Assembly (NCBI GenBank): GCA_920105805.1
Contig: CAKKTI010000007.1
Coordinates: 1-64,000, forward strand
Length of the DNA stretch: 64,000 nucleotides
Source of the DNA: Condylostoma magnum
Lineage: Eukaryota; Ciliophora; Heterotrichea; Heterotrichida; Condylostomatidae
Reading direction: 5' to 3'
The first letter of the stretch is position 1; each line of letters begins with the position of its first letter. A program made the position numbers and the translations under genes. A model generated the notes under the pieces. That model did no database searches, was not told the origin of the DNA, and saw nothing but the letters and a program-made list of their open reading frames with translations. Positions 33,400 to 46,976 of this stretch are shown piece by piece.

Positions 33400-34467
33400 C
33401 TATTGCACAACTTAAAGTCCTGTAGTATTCCTCAGTCTAGATTTCATAGGCTTTTGTCTATTACTTGGGTTCTTTTTACGTAAGGGAGGTAGTTAGTCAT
33501 CTCTATGCTCGTCATCTCCGTCTCCAATTTCATTAGGACTGACTACCTTTCTTTCCCTTTCTTTATCTACTAAATCTTTAAAATAAGCATGTCTCAACGC
33601 GTCCTTGGCAGAAATACGGTCCTCTGCCTTGTAAATCAACATTTTGGATATCAAATCTCTTGCTTGAGGAGAGACATGCTTTATTAATTACTTAAATCCA
33701 GAGCCTTATCTTGGGGGAAAATTGAAATCCATATGTGATGCTTTCTTCTAAAACTCAGTCAATACTTAAGGCTCAGGAGTTCCCAGTATATTGTGGATCT
33801 TATGAACTTAATCTAGCTCATTATTTCCAGGAAACAAGGGAAAAAGTGCGAAAACTTCAAAAATAACGCATCCTACTCCCCATATGTCCATTTGATGATT
33901 GTAATAACCATCAGTCAGCAAGCACTCAGGAGGTCTATATCATCTTGTACTTATATACTCAGTGAAGGGCTGTCTCGAATAAATGCCTCTGCAACTACCA
34001 AAATCTGCTAGCTTTAAAACATTATCCATTAAAAGCACATTCTCTGGTTTAATGTCTCTATGATAAATACCATTACTGTGCATGTGCTCAATAGCTTTTA
34101 GTAATTAGTACATATAATTTTTTATTCTCTTCTCTGGCAGATAATTACGTCTTCCTTTGATTCATTCATACATATTCAAATCCATTAGCTCAAAAACTAA
34201 AGCTAGACGTCCTGAGGGCTCATCACTAAGTAAGACTTACTACAGAATTTCTATAAGTTTCACTACATGCGCGTGAGGAGATAATCGGCGTAAAGCTTAG
34301 ATTTCTCTCAAGCTATTAACCTTTTCCAATGAATCAAATTTACTCTTCATACATTTTATAGCTACTTGCCGACCAGTACGAATACTCTAAGCTTTTAGAA
34401 CCTCACTGAAAGCTCCTTCACCTTTTTTTCCAATTAATCGATATTCTGGGGAGGAGTTACTATGCAT
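33400..34467 (-). CDS. MOK/RAGE-type ciliary kinase
   Basis: 355 residues. CMGC kinase closest to MOK: YRLIGKKGEGAFSEVLKA, AIKCMKSKF, YHRDIKPENVLL, LADFGSCRG, activation loop QPFTEYISTRWYRPPECLLT with the TEY motif near residue 172, then GYYNHQMDIWGVGCV and NELDQVHKIHNILGTPEPQ, all MOK-specific. The Trp of STRWYR is TGA. MOK, MAK and ICK kinases regulate cilium length and intraflagellar transport in other eukaryotes. The basic C-terminal tail is short and its end is uncertain (TAA 33412 or TAG 33400). Confidence 0.92.
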
Positions 34468-34554
34468 TGTTTTTTTAATTTAATTATAAGAAGTTAAATA
34501 AGTTATTAAAGTTGGCTGTTTTGAAATAATTTCATCTTTTTCTCAAATAATTAC

Positions 34555-35295
34555 CTAACTACTCGCCCTAAATCTCTGAATTCCTCCTTTAAGCAAATCC
34601 ATTTGCTTTTACCAATACTCCACTGGCATATTGAATTATTGTCCAAAGTACCACAAAATAACATATACATCAAATCCTAGAAACACCCATGCAACAATAG
34701 TATAAAATAGATCATACTCCTAATCATCACCTAGAAGTATCAAGTCAATTAAAAGGGCTATTATATCCAATACTAAACACACACCGGTAGAAATTAAGTA
34801 CCCACCTCCATTTCTAGTACTTTGTTACTAAGAGTTTTTCAAGTAGTCCTATGTGGCCTAACCAGCATCTGATAGGTCATTCGGCATAGATTCTAGCAAT
34901 CCATGTGTTGTAGGAGCTCTCCTAAGCAACATCAAGGCAAAATAAACTCTTCCTAGATGTGTCAAATGCATGAAAATCATAAATTATCCGTGAAAAAGCA
35001 TTATAAGAACTGCCGAGGCTATCAACCCAAACTCTATTAAACTTTATCAGTATATAGTTTAACGTAGATTATAATAGCTTATCTCTGCTCGCATTGCTTG
35101 TATTGCATATGCGCCGTATTGTTTTATTTCCTTTACCGGTAGTTTACTCATTATTGGATTAGAGCTTTGTAGAATCTGATTATAGCTTACATTTCCTAAA
35201 GCTCCAAGATTAAAGCCTTGTTTTTACTCTTCATGAGGGTTTTCAGGTAATAGCTGTATGGAACTCACATTGAAAGGATCTGTACTGTCGTTCAT
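34555..35295 (-). CDS. Membrane protein with about four helices, unknown
   Basis: 246 residues: polar N-terminal 95 residues, then hydrophobic helices FGLIASAVLIMLFHGQFMIF near 103, ISTGVCLVLDIIALLIDLIL near 175 and FYTIVAWVFLGFDVYVILWY near 200, and a short polar tail. No signature recognised. It ends with TAG and lies just upstream of MOK on the same strand. Confidence 0.65.
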
Positions 35296-35678
35296 TATTA
35301 TGGAAAAATGGATTTTGGTATATTTGAAGATTGTTGTATGTTGAGAATTACAGGATATTTTATGGTTTTGTAGATTGGTTAAGGTTGTATATGTAGTTGG
35401 AATAAAGAAAGTGCTTTATTTCAAAGCTCTCTTAAGTAAAATTGTACAATGGGTATCGGCTGTTTTTATTGAGAATAATCACTAATTCGAATAAGCTATA
35501 ACATCAACTTAAATATTGAATACTGCTTCTTTTTATGATTTTACTATCTTGTTTTAACTATACAAAGTAATATTAATAAATATATAATCAACAAAGCCTA
35601 TTATACTATAAATGGCTACCATTTTAAGTTAGAAAATGTAATTATTTCCCAACGAATAAACTCAGCCTAATATCATAA
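35296..35678. other. Intergenic, nothing recognised
   Basis: About 380 AT-rich bases between the membrane-protein start and the next upstream gene's stop. No RNA gene or coding match was seen; it should hold the promoter of the membrane-protein gene. Confidence 0.4.
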
Positions 35679-36038
35679 TTAATCACTCCTTTTCTTATTC
35701 CCGAATCCGTCTGGAATATGAAAATTAGACTATTTTGGACAATTTTTGCAATCGCTAGATGTTACCGGTGGTTTTATAGGTTTTTTCCTTTTGACTCTAT
35801 TACTTGTCTTCTCTCTTATACTCTCCATAGCCTTTTGAACGATTCTCAACTTATTATTCCAGTATCCTTTCGCGGCATCTAGAATATAAGCCTCATTAAT
35901 CATTTCTAGAAATTCTTAATTTAGCATTTGGTGTGAGTTATTAGGAATATATAAATAAGGAGTTTATATGGGTACACCCCGTTGTCTTTACTTTTATGAT
36001 AATGATAAATCTAAATAACTTTTTTCAATATTACTCAT
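35679..36038 (-). CDS. Small protein, unknown
   Basis: 119 residues starting MSNIEKSYLDLSLSQ, with a helical middle (NQEFLEMINEAYILDAAKGY) and a basic C-terminal third (RVKRKKPIKPP) ending SSDCKNCPK to KKRSD before TAA. Not recognised. Its start lies 11 bp after the OTU-RBR stop on the same strand. Confidence 0.6.
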
Positions 36039-36049
36039 ATTTTTTATAA

Positions 36050-38731
36050 CTAATCCTCGAATCTTCCTCTAACATTTAAATCCGGTGGCATTTCACACAA
36101 CTTGTTACCCTTCTTGCACTCCTCACAGCTATCTTTATACACATCTTCTTCTACCTTTTCAAATCAATCTGAGCATTAAGGCCTATGATAATGATTTCCA
36201 TGCGCAAGAATAGGTGATCTTGGTGCACTACAGACAAAGCAGAACACCATTTTACAGTTTCCCTGAAGACAATTAACGTGATTACAATGTTCGTCTTTTA
36301 AATAAGGATATTTGCATCCTGGACACTGTGATACTTATTGCCCGTCCTTTTCAAATGATTCGATTATCTGTTTTATCTTATTAGTATCACAGTCTCCATC
36401 ATGTTGTGCCTCAGAGCATTGGCTGCAAAAACTATACTAGCACTAATTGCATCGGACATTTTTATCTTATGATTCAAATTTATTCCCACATTGAGCTTTA
36501 GGGCATGTGATAAGATTGTATAGTTTTTGTATTCTAAATTGGTTATAACGGTCCCAGTCATGTTAATTCAAGTACTTTTGCAAAATAGCTCCGTTTACTT
36601 CAACATCGCAGCTGAGACATGTTATTAAGTCTTTGTTAATAAAGGATGAAACACAGCCTGTTAGGTACTGTTTTAAACATTCCTCACAACTAAAATGCAA
36701 ATCGCAGTCAAAAGTAATCATTTCATCTCTGGTAAATTCTCCATAACAAACTGGACACTTTGAGCGGACTATTTCCAGCCTAGCTTTGTTGCATATTGGA
36801 CAACTTGGAGGATCTACGTTGAAATAGCAACTGAAGCAGATTTAATGATTACAACTTATATTATGTTGTTATATTGTGTCTATAGGAACAGTTTTATCAC
36901 ATTTCTCGCAAGTTTGTTGTTATTTAGCAGCTGGTTGTATATTTTGCTATATAAATTAATTCTATTAGTTTTATTGATTTGGAGCTATGATATTGATTGA
37001 TTGGTGTTATTGATTAGAGCTGTCGCACTTCAGACATAAATTTCCTTATCATTTGTTAATCATATTAAAGCAGTTTTCGCACTGTTTATGATTCGGTAGA
37101 AACTATTGCACTATGCTATAGTTGATTTAAGTATTGCATAAATCACATACAAGTTTACCAGTTATTATTTACCTGTTAACTAGATTAGAAAGGTCAGAAT
37201 AGCAGTAATAATGTCCACAATTTAATCTAAAGGAGTCAAACCTAGTATTGCAATAACTGCATTACCCGAAAAGCACTGATTTAACTTAATTGCTGTTTAC
37301 TGTATTTCTTACTTAACTAACAAATCCAGAGTCATGCAATTCTGATATTTTATTTATTCAATTTATAATCTCAAATTTCTAAGATTCATTTAAAGCAGCG
37401 TTTTGAGATAATGAGAGTATCAAATTTAGCGCCTATTGTGTATGCTCTTTCACAAGAACTGAATTAGATGCTATGTTATTATACAAAGAATCTTTAAGTG
37501 TTTTATATTCAATATTAGTAGCCTGTTTATTTGAAAGGGTATAAGTTTCTTAAGAGTATCCATCAAGTAAGCATTATTCTTTAGTATAAAATATATCATA
37601 ATGCCCAGTTCTATAGCTTAAATATAAGACAGGGAATTATCCACTGTCCTTGGGTTAAAATTCATCTAAGCTTAAATCATCCTCATAAATGCAGCAGTGA
37701 ACTATACAAACTTGTAGGCAATTAGCCATTATTTTAAATACAATTCCTTAAGCTTCAGTCCCCATAGAGTATATTTCTTGTAGATTTTCATTAATTTAAT
37801 CAGGTGGGCAGAACTCAGTAATATGAGGCTGATTTCTATTCTACGCTAAGTATTAATAAGCAATTGATCTTATTTCTCTAACTAAAAGCTCATCAAATTG
37901 CTCACTAAGTAAAAGTTATTCCAGGAAATTTCTTGCATTTTATTATCAAATAGCATCTAGTAGTTGCTTTAAATAATATACAAATTATTGTCTTGTGTAA
38001 TCAGTAAGACCAGGAGAAGGTGCATAAAAGGTTTATTATTATTCTAAATTTTATATAAAGTGCTATAGTATATCTGAAGGTGTATATTATCTTATAAAAT
38101 ATTCTAACAAGTGAACTCCTATAGCTCTATAGTAACAATTTCCGTCTCCCCTAGACTTCCTTCATCCTCCAAATTTCTATTCTAGCGCATTTGATATTGT
38201 CTTAAAATTATTACTATGCCTTTTAATCATTCAATAACTAGACATAGGAAGTCTTTTTTATCCGATAGTTGTAGGATACTCGTCGACCAATTATTCTATC
38301 TAATTATTTTGCTAGTTTATCTAGAATGAAGGGTATTCTACTCTTTTTACATTATTAGAAAAGTCTAAAATTACCTTTAAAATGTCTCCAGATTTAACAT
38401 TTTGACTTACAATAGACTTGTTTATGTTTAATCTATATTGTCCATTGACTTGTTATACAATAATAAATTAATCTTATACATCTAAGACTTGGCATTACAT
38501 CTCTTACTCCTACTATTTCTTCAATACAGGATTCTATATACTACCGTCTTGTAACCTCTATAAGATAATAACATCGCCAACCTTAAGATCATTATACCTG
38601 GCTCTTCTATTATCGTAAGAAATGATAGAATAGTTAATGTTCTATTTCTATTGCAACTCCTCTATAAATACTTCACAACTCTAAACCATAACTCTAGTAA
38701 CCTTACTCTGCATTTCTGTATAATTGCTCAT
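36050..38731 (-). CDS. Otubain-type deubiquitinase fused to RBR E3 ubiquitin ligase
   Basis: One 893-residue frame. Residues about 180-390 are an otubain (peptidase C65) domain: catalytic Cys199 in SRGDGNCYYRAIGVH, and His377 with Asp379 in YRTGHYDIFYT; the acid, base and nucleophile are all present. Zinc-binding segments follow (CSYCNTRFDSFRLNCGHYYC, CENC, CEKC), then a RING-IBR-RING module: RING1 SKCPVCYGEF to CEECL near 660, IBR CPKAQCGNKF to CSQCS near 745-780, and RING2 QCPGCKYPYLKDEHCNHVNC near 803-822 with the thioester Cys at 816 in the position of HHARI Cys357. Thus one chain has a ubiquitin-removing and a ubiquitin-transferring site. The first 130 residues are unassigned. The upstream MAP kinase ends 10-34 bp before this ATG. 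Confidence 0.9.
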
Positions 38732-38741
38732 ATTTATATAA

Positions 38742-40016
<1,275 letters not shown>

Positions 40017-40697
40017 TTTTAAATGAATCAAATAGGTCTAGTTATTGGATCCTTGGAGAAGGATTTGGTGGGGTTGAGGTAAATGGAGAGATAAAAAGGG
40101 GTTGGGAGATTTGTTTAGGTAAATGATATTGATTATAGTGTAATTAGGGTAGATGGTGTTTTAGATTAATTTATATTAATGAGTTTAGCATATGCTTTTT
40201 AGGTAGATTTGCTAATATAAGGGGTATCGCTCCTTTTTAAGAAGGTAGGATGAATAATATAAATAGTTGGATTTAGCGGGTAAATTAGCTGGTAATTCGT
40301 TCTATTTTAATGGAATATCTTAGTAATATGTTAGCATAATAAGTGAATGAATTGATTTGATATACTAGCTACCCAAATTAATGTTATTTATATTTCTATT
40401 ACAAAGTTTATATCAAAGCAGCCTTATTCAAGCTAAATAGGTGGCAATTATACAAGGAAATACAGTACAGAAGTAATCTAAATACTAATGAAGTAAAACG
40501 ATAATAAAAAGTCCGTAAAGATTTACAACGTTCTTATCTTGATATATAAAAAGGCTCTTTATAAACAAAATTCATTCAATGCAAACTGAATATAGGTGAT
40601 TAAATGAATATAATTAAACTAAACAGTAAGCCTTTATATTGTATTATGTATATAAAATAATCCAATTCGCTTAAAACGGATATTGTCCCTTTATATT
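40017..40697. other. Long intergenic region with G-rich tract
   Basis: 680 bp between the divergent MAP kinase and secreted-protein genes, unusually long for this window. Positions about 40050-40110 have several GG and GGGG runs on the plus strand. Frames are open but the translations look like random AT-rich sequence, so no gene is called. Confidence 0.4.
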
Positions 40698-41234
40698 ATG
40701 CAAATTATAATTTTAATCTTATTGTCGCAAGCTTTAGGCATCTAGCCTGATAAACTAAAAGCTCAGTTTATCTAACTCACTTAACAAGATCAATCCCAGC
40801 AACAGTAATAATAACAGCAACCGCTTACTTTCCAATAGTAATTAATCTAAGCTTAAAGATAAATGAACTAATCAATCGCTAACGCATCAAATGAGTTTAT
40901 ATAAGATATGATACCTGTTACTAGAACTATTGTTTAAGAAACAATGGAAATGACTGAGGAAGCAATATAGTAATCGTTAAGTATTCTACAGGGAGCAATT
41001 CCAGATGAATCATTTGAGACTATTAGTGAAATGGTTTAAGAACTAGGAGAGGAAATTGCAGAGTTTCAATAGAGTATGATTGAAGAAGTAGCCTAAAACC
41101 TTATGAATATAAACAATGATAATGTAGGAACTGCTAATATTGTTGGCACTCAGATAGCTGCAAATGCAAGTAATACATTGAGAAGTTTAAGAGGTTTATA
41201 TGGAGTAAATCAGGAAAGCCAAGAGAGTAGTTGA
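40698..41234 (+). CDS. Secreted Gln-rich helical protein
   Basis: 178 residues with a signal peptide (MQIIILILLSQALG), a Gln-rich segment of about 35 residues written mostly with TAA, TAG and CAA, then an amphipathic region (VQETMEMTEEAIQQSL, EMVQELGEEIAEFQQ). No enzyme motif. Its layout resembles the secreted protein at 49.3-49.9 kb. It appears to end at TGA, followed about 10 bases later by TAG in another frame. Confidence 0.65.
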
Positions 41235-41271
41235 TCTATTTATTTTAATTAGAATTATCCCGCTTAAAAAT

Positions 41272-41580
41272 ATGTGTGAAGTTAAATCGTAATTTCTCAG
41301 TGATCCTACTGAGGAGATTTAGTACTTAAAAGATTTTTATAAGTCTGATGAAAAGGAAACGAGAGAAAAAATAGATCCAATTGAAGAAATAAAGTATCTA
41401 GAAGGAATTTACTAGTAAAACTACAAGACTCCCTCTCTATTTATTCAAACCAAGAGCGAATAAACAACAAAATGTTTAAAGAAGAGTAAAAGTTTCACCA
41501 ATATACCAAAATAATAAAAGATAACACGAGCCTTTAACATCATTAAGAGCAACATAAAAACGGACAGGAATCTTGATTAA
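41272..41580 (+). CDS. Small charged protein, unknown
   Basis: 102 residues starting MCEVKSQFLSDPTEEIQYL; acidic first half, basic second half (CLKKSKSFTNIP). Not recognised. It ends at TAA; the next gene starts 29 bp later in a different frame. Confidence 0.5.
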
Positions 41581-41609
41581 TTAAATAGTTTATAATTTTT
41601 TATTCATTA

Positions 41610-42542
41610 ATGGACTTGTATCAGAATTAAAAGCTAGCATTTAAAGATTATATGAGGACTAACCCATCTTAAAAGACTGCATAGAAAAGCCATAATGATC
41701 ATGCAAGAATTAAGCTAGTTGTTAACTCATTTCAGAGTAATAACCTTCCTAATATATAAAAGGCCAATAGTAGGTAAAATATTATTAATGGGAAAAGAAA
41801 TAAATTGGGTAAATCAAGAAGCTCAAAACTGGTAACTATAAAAGAATAGCCTTAGTCTAAGTCATTTATTGAATAGAGTGGCAGTCACTATTAAAACAAA
41901 TTGAATTCAAAGTCTTCCTAAAAGGAAAATAATAGCGTTACTATTGACATTGATAATTAAGTTTATTTTGAATCACTGTTTAAATAATTCACGAATAGTT
42001 TAGCTAGGTGCAATTAACAAGATTTTGAATCATATATAAATATAGCTAGATTTTATTATAGCTAATGTATTAAAAAGGTTCCATATTTAACTGATATTTT
42101 TAAAGGAATAATCGAGATATATGAGAATTATATAGATAATTAGTAGCTAAAGCTTGTAGAAAAGCAATAACAAGAGTTATATTAATAGTAATGCAAAATT
42201 CAAGAGATTCATGGGTAATTGTAAAATTAAATAAAGATTTACGAATAATTATAGATTAAATTCAATATCCAGAAGGATAAACTATAAAGTACATTATAGC
42301 ATTAAAACCATAAAATTAGTAAGCTTTTAAGTAAGTGTAAAAAGTCTTAAAACTTTTAATAGGCCCTAAAAGCAAGGGAATCCATATTCATAAAGATATT
42401 TAATAGAATAAGTGAATCATATACCGAAATAGACAATATTTATGAAGAAGAACTAAGTAAATTTATTGCAGAGAACCCTGAACAAGCAAGCTTGATGAAT
42501 TAATTTACACAAAATGCGAATTTTCGTTATAATAATCATTAA
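41610..42542 (+). CDS. Coiled-coil protein, unknown
   Basis: 310 residues: basic low-complexity N-terminal third (RNKLGKSRSSKLV), then a predicted coiled coil around residues 160-260 (LVEKQQQELYQQQCKIQEIH) in which most Gln are TAA/TAG, then an acidic end (YEEELSKFIAENPEQ). No family recognised. The stop is probably TAA at 42540, 12 bp from the convergent channel stop; reading on to TAG at 42567 would make the two genes overlap. Confidence 0.65.
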
Positions 42543-42554
42543 AGAAATACATTA

Positions 42555-45500
42555 TTAATTATTCATTAGCCCTATAATTTTTGATAAAGCGCGTGTCCTA
42601 AATCTGATATTTTGAAGCTCACTTGCTCTATGAGAAAATGAACAAAAGATATATTTAAACTTTTTCTTCAACTCTTTTATCTCTTTAGATTCACCTGCAG
42701 CAATCGATTTCGGGATTAAAACTCCTTAAAATTTAACAGCTTCCATTTCTTGTTAAAAATTACATAAACCCTTATAAGCAAAAGGTATATTTATTTTATA
42801 GATACTTTTTACATTTTTCGTTGATAGATCTTTATTCCTAGACAGTATATTTTTTAGTAGTTATAGATTTATCATTTGTATTTTACGAGAGTATGCGAAA
42901 TTTGATAGAAAAGTGTAAAGATCAGCTATTTTTAAAGTCATTGAATTAACCTTTTAATTAAAGTTGTTTATAGTAAAACATAATTAATCAACTCCCATTT
43001 CAACTTCATTTAGACCCATTATAGTCTTTTTAATCAATTTTATTAGTTGTACTGATACAGTCTTTTAATCATGAGTTTATATTATTGATCTAATATTTGG
43101 ATCTTAGTATTCAGAATACACAATTATCCAAAAATATAAGCAATCCTTGAGCCAAGAGTAAGATACTCTGAATAATCCACACAATGCCCAAACCAGAGTC
43201 TTTTTATAATTGTTTCTACTCAGGTTTTACTGAGTGATTTAGAAGGTAGAATTCCTTTAGCTTGATAGTCAATGCTCATATAGGTTATTAGACCTTTTAT
43301 AAAATTTCCCCGTAAAAGTTATATTTTCTAGATTTCAAAAAGCTTTGATTCATACAGGAACTATAAACATAGCACTAACTATGCTAAAATATACAAACTA
43401 TGGAATAGAATAAATAATAAAAAATATTCTGGTTAAAATCAAGTTTAATCTTTTACTTGGTTTCAAAAAAGCAATAAAAGGGACAAGAGAGCCTATAATC
43501 CAACTAATAGGAGAAGGCATAAAGATTAGAATTCCATACTTTTCATCTCAGCTCCATTTATCTAAATGAGAAATTAATACAGCAGTATACTCACTGTCCA
43601 TTCTTTTAATTCTTGATTCATATTCATAGTTAATAACAGCAATCAGTACATGTAGAAGCATAACATAGCTTATTATCAAAAATACTCCAAAAAACCCTTC
43701 GTAGATAAGAGCTGGGCTTTTGAAGGACTCCATATCGAAAATTCCCAAAGCAGAAGAAAACAAAGTCCTTATTGACAGGAAAAATGATGAGAAATTTTCA
43801 TTAACTATCTTATCATGCAGTAACGCTGTTGCAGTACTTGCAGAGGCAAATAAAAGTATAAAGAATATGATATTGAATGGAACTACCTCTTTTATCATAA
43901 AGTTTAGCATTCGTATTAAAGGCCCTATTGTTCTATGAGTAACCATTATGCCTACAAATCTAAATCATACTAAAGTCAATTAGAATCCATGTAATAAGGA
44001 ATTGAAGGTCTCTGGATTTAGAAAATCTAGTAGTTTCCCTTCCCCCATAGTATTTTTATTCAATTCTAGCATTAGAGAGATCATAGTGAAAAACATCATG
44101 AAGTCTACTATCTTAAACCCATCAACCATATATCCTCTCTTGGTTTTATATCCGTATAAAATGTGTAATAGCTGCTCTATCATTACTCCAGTGATAAAAA
44201 ACTGAGAAACTCTTAGGCAAAATGTTGCTCTTTCTGATTAAGTTACGTCGTACATTACGCCGTCATTAGTAGCTATATTAATCATCAATGTGTAAAAAGA
44301 AGCTAATACTAGTGTTGAAACTGCTTAGGCTGAAAATCGTAGTTTACAGCTTTGAATTCACTGGTTTAACTGGAAAATATACTATTGCTTAGCTTTCATA
44401 TGCTTTAAAAATTATATTGATTCATTAGAGCCTAAAGGAGAAGTAATAGATCTGTATAGAGTAGATGCAAATAATACAGAATTACTTATATTTTAACCCC
44501 ATCAAATTTTCTATACATAGTTTTCAACATCTTGTGCTTCTAGTAGTATGTAAAATCTATTTATGGCAATTACACTCATAATTTTCCGTCTATGCGAATC
44601 AAGCTGGTTTAAGTGGAATTTTAGTATTGAGTCTTCTTTTAATTACTTTTAGATTTATTGCCCTAGCAGTAAAAAAGTGTTTAAAGTCTAATTGCAAAGG
44701 TTTTTATGTTCTATTATAGTTTTATTCAATTTTTATAAAAATTCACAGAATAAAACGATAAATTTCAAATGATTTACACATGCTAAAAAGTCAAGTCCTC
44801 TTTTAATCATTGAATTAGCCTTTTAGCAAATATTTTTAGTATAACGGTAATTTCATTCATTTGGTTTAATCCAGGATAAAATTTCTGCTACATATTCACA
44901 TTATGTTGGATCGTCAATATAACTTGCTAACTTATATTAGATTTCTTTCTACTTTAAGCATTGTCTACAGTATTTGCTGGTAGAAAAAATGACTGAAATT
45001 TTTAGCATTCCGTTTAGTATAGACTCTTCTAGTTATTTAGCCCCATAGTACTTATTTCCCAATTTCTGTACTTTTATGGCAGCTTCTTCTTGGTTATACT
45101 ATATCAGCAATGGGATAGTAGTCTTATCAGTCTATATTTCGTCTCACTCGATTATCCTATGCACTGTTTTTGTATGATTTAGTTTTAAATATGCTTCTAG
45201 TATACTTTAATGAGATACTTTTTGATTTGCTTATAATATAGTAATCTTTTTCTAAACATAATTTTGATCATGAATCTGTTATCTTCCTTATATTTTATTA
45301 AAACACATCTATTTTTTACTTTAAGTTAGATGTCATATTTTTCTCAAAAACTATAAATTTGAGCCGGCTATAGCATCTCTTAAAATACTACTAGTAAGAT
45401 TTATTTTGTATTTCTCAAAAGCAATACAAGCTAACTCATCTTTTCCTCTTTAAAGTAGTAGTTTTAAGGCTTGTTTTTTATATAATTTTTTATCAATTAG

Positions 45501-46034
45501 GGCCTCTTTGTCTTTTATTAATAACAGTAAATCTTTTCAATCATTTTCCTTTAGTAAAAATTTTATTAAGGGAAGAATTTTTATATTGTAAAGTTGGCTT
45601 TTTAGAATAGATTTAGTAAGATCGTGATTTTTTTCTATAATATTATCTATTAGCATTTATTTTGGTAAAGCATATCCCATTTGCTGTAACTTTAATGCTA
45701 AATCAATGTCTCCTTTGCTTAAAGCTGTTCAAATAGCTTTGCCTGATAATAAAAATAATTAATGTTTTGCTTTAAACTAAGAATTACTGAGTATATTAAT
45801 AGCCTAGTCTTTTCTTCCTATTTAGATGAATACTAAAGCTTTCATACTTTCATTATCAGCATGTTCTTATTCGTTTTATTTCAAGTTCTTTTGTTTGATT
45901 ATGCCTCCGTCTAAAAGCAGGTTTTATGCGAAAAGGTTAGTTTATTGTGTAAATGCCGGAGCCTTCATCTGTATACTGTCTATTAGGGGTCTTTATGTTT
46001 TCTCAGGGTCTAAAAATTTGTTTAACTCTATCAT
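42555..46034 (-). CDS. TRP-like ion channel
   Basis: 1159 residues. The first 500 are helical repeats of ankyrin-like or degenerate type. Six membrane helices follow at about 560-810, including KIVDFMMFFTMISLMLEL, VVPFNIIFFILLFASAS, the pore segment SIRTLFSSALGIFDM near 748 and an S6 helix VFLIISYVMLLHVLIAVINY near 788-808. The S6-to-cytosol junction (IAVINYEYESRIKRMDSEY) is like TRP channels. Two more hydrophobic stretches (IGSLVPFIAFL; IFFIIYSIPQFVYFSIV) and a helical tail follow. Selectivity cannot be told. Ends TAA TAA. A polycystin-like assignment is the main alternative. Confidence 0.8.
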
Positions 46035-46459
46035 ATTTTACTTTATATTTAAATTACTATATATTTACTATCAATTGATGTGAGTTTATATCTTAAAAGG
46101 AAAGCTTAATGAAAGATAAATCGAAGTATTGAGTAATTTAATAGTTTTATTTCAATTGGAAGAGTATAATAGTTATTTTACTGCAGAGTTTTGTCAAAAT
46201 TACAATTAAGGAGAGAAACTTTTTGATTTGTTATAATTTTCTATGAAAGTTTAATACAAAATATACAATGCTATAATTTGTGTATGAGCATAAAATCGAT
46301 TCAATTAAGTTTACAGTGTAATAAAACCGTTTTAATTTCAAGATTTTCTATTACTTTTAAATAGAATTAAACCATTATGCAAATAAACTACAGGAATTGA
46401 TACATTAGGTCAACCATAGTACTTAAATCGATTACAAAATGACTGTTAAAACAATAAAT
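46035..46459. other. Intergenic, nothing recognised
   Basis: 425 AT-rich bases between the channel start and the end of the PLAC8 gene. No conserved protein or RNA seen; probably holds the channel promoter. Confidence 0.4.
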
Positions 46460-46843
46460 TTATTTCCCTCATTCATCTTCTTGACTTTCCTTATAAGCTT
46501 GCTCTCTATACTCTTAACAAGCAGCACAACAATTACAAAAGCAATGTAGAGCTACTTCTGGCCAATATTCCCCACTTAAATGATAATGTTCTCTAATAAT
46601 TTATCTATTATAAGCACATCCGAAGCACAGACCAAAACATGCTATTAGACAATGCTTTACTGCGGATTCTCCATTCATTTTGTTTATAACAGAGCCTTGC
46701 ATTACACACGAACCACCTGGTATAGCTCCAAGTAAGCAATTAGTTACATTGTCAAAGCATCCAAAGACTGGCTCGTGCCAATTGATGAGCTCCTCAGCAT
46801 CTTAGTGTTTATCTTTAACCAGAGGTTGTGTATCTCCTGACAT
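46460..46843 (-). CDS. PLAC8 family Cys-rich protein
   Basis: 127 residues. FGCFDNVTNCLLGAIPGG near residue 27, then CVMQGS, HCLIACFGLCFGCAYNRQI and HCFCNCCAACQEYREQ near 105 give the PLAC8/cornifelin pattern of Cys clusters around two hydrophobic stretches. PLAC8 proteins sit at membranes and are linked to metal tolerance and cell size in plants and fungi. The end is TGA (46469) or TAA (46460). Confidence 0.88.
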
Positions 46844-46976
46844 ATTATGTTGTTCGTTTTTTAATAAAATTGTAATTTAATTAGAGCTATATACAATCAC
46901 TTATAATTATTCATATTTATATGCATTAAATTACACATAAGCTGTCAAATCTGTAATAGTTCTGTTATTCAATAAA

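Noticed and set aside
40022-40690. Long plus-strand frame starting MNQIGLVIGS
   Set aside because: Open only because all three stop codons are sense; the composition is that of AT-rich non-coding DNA and no domain is seen.
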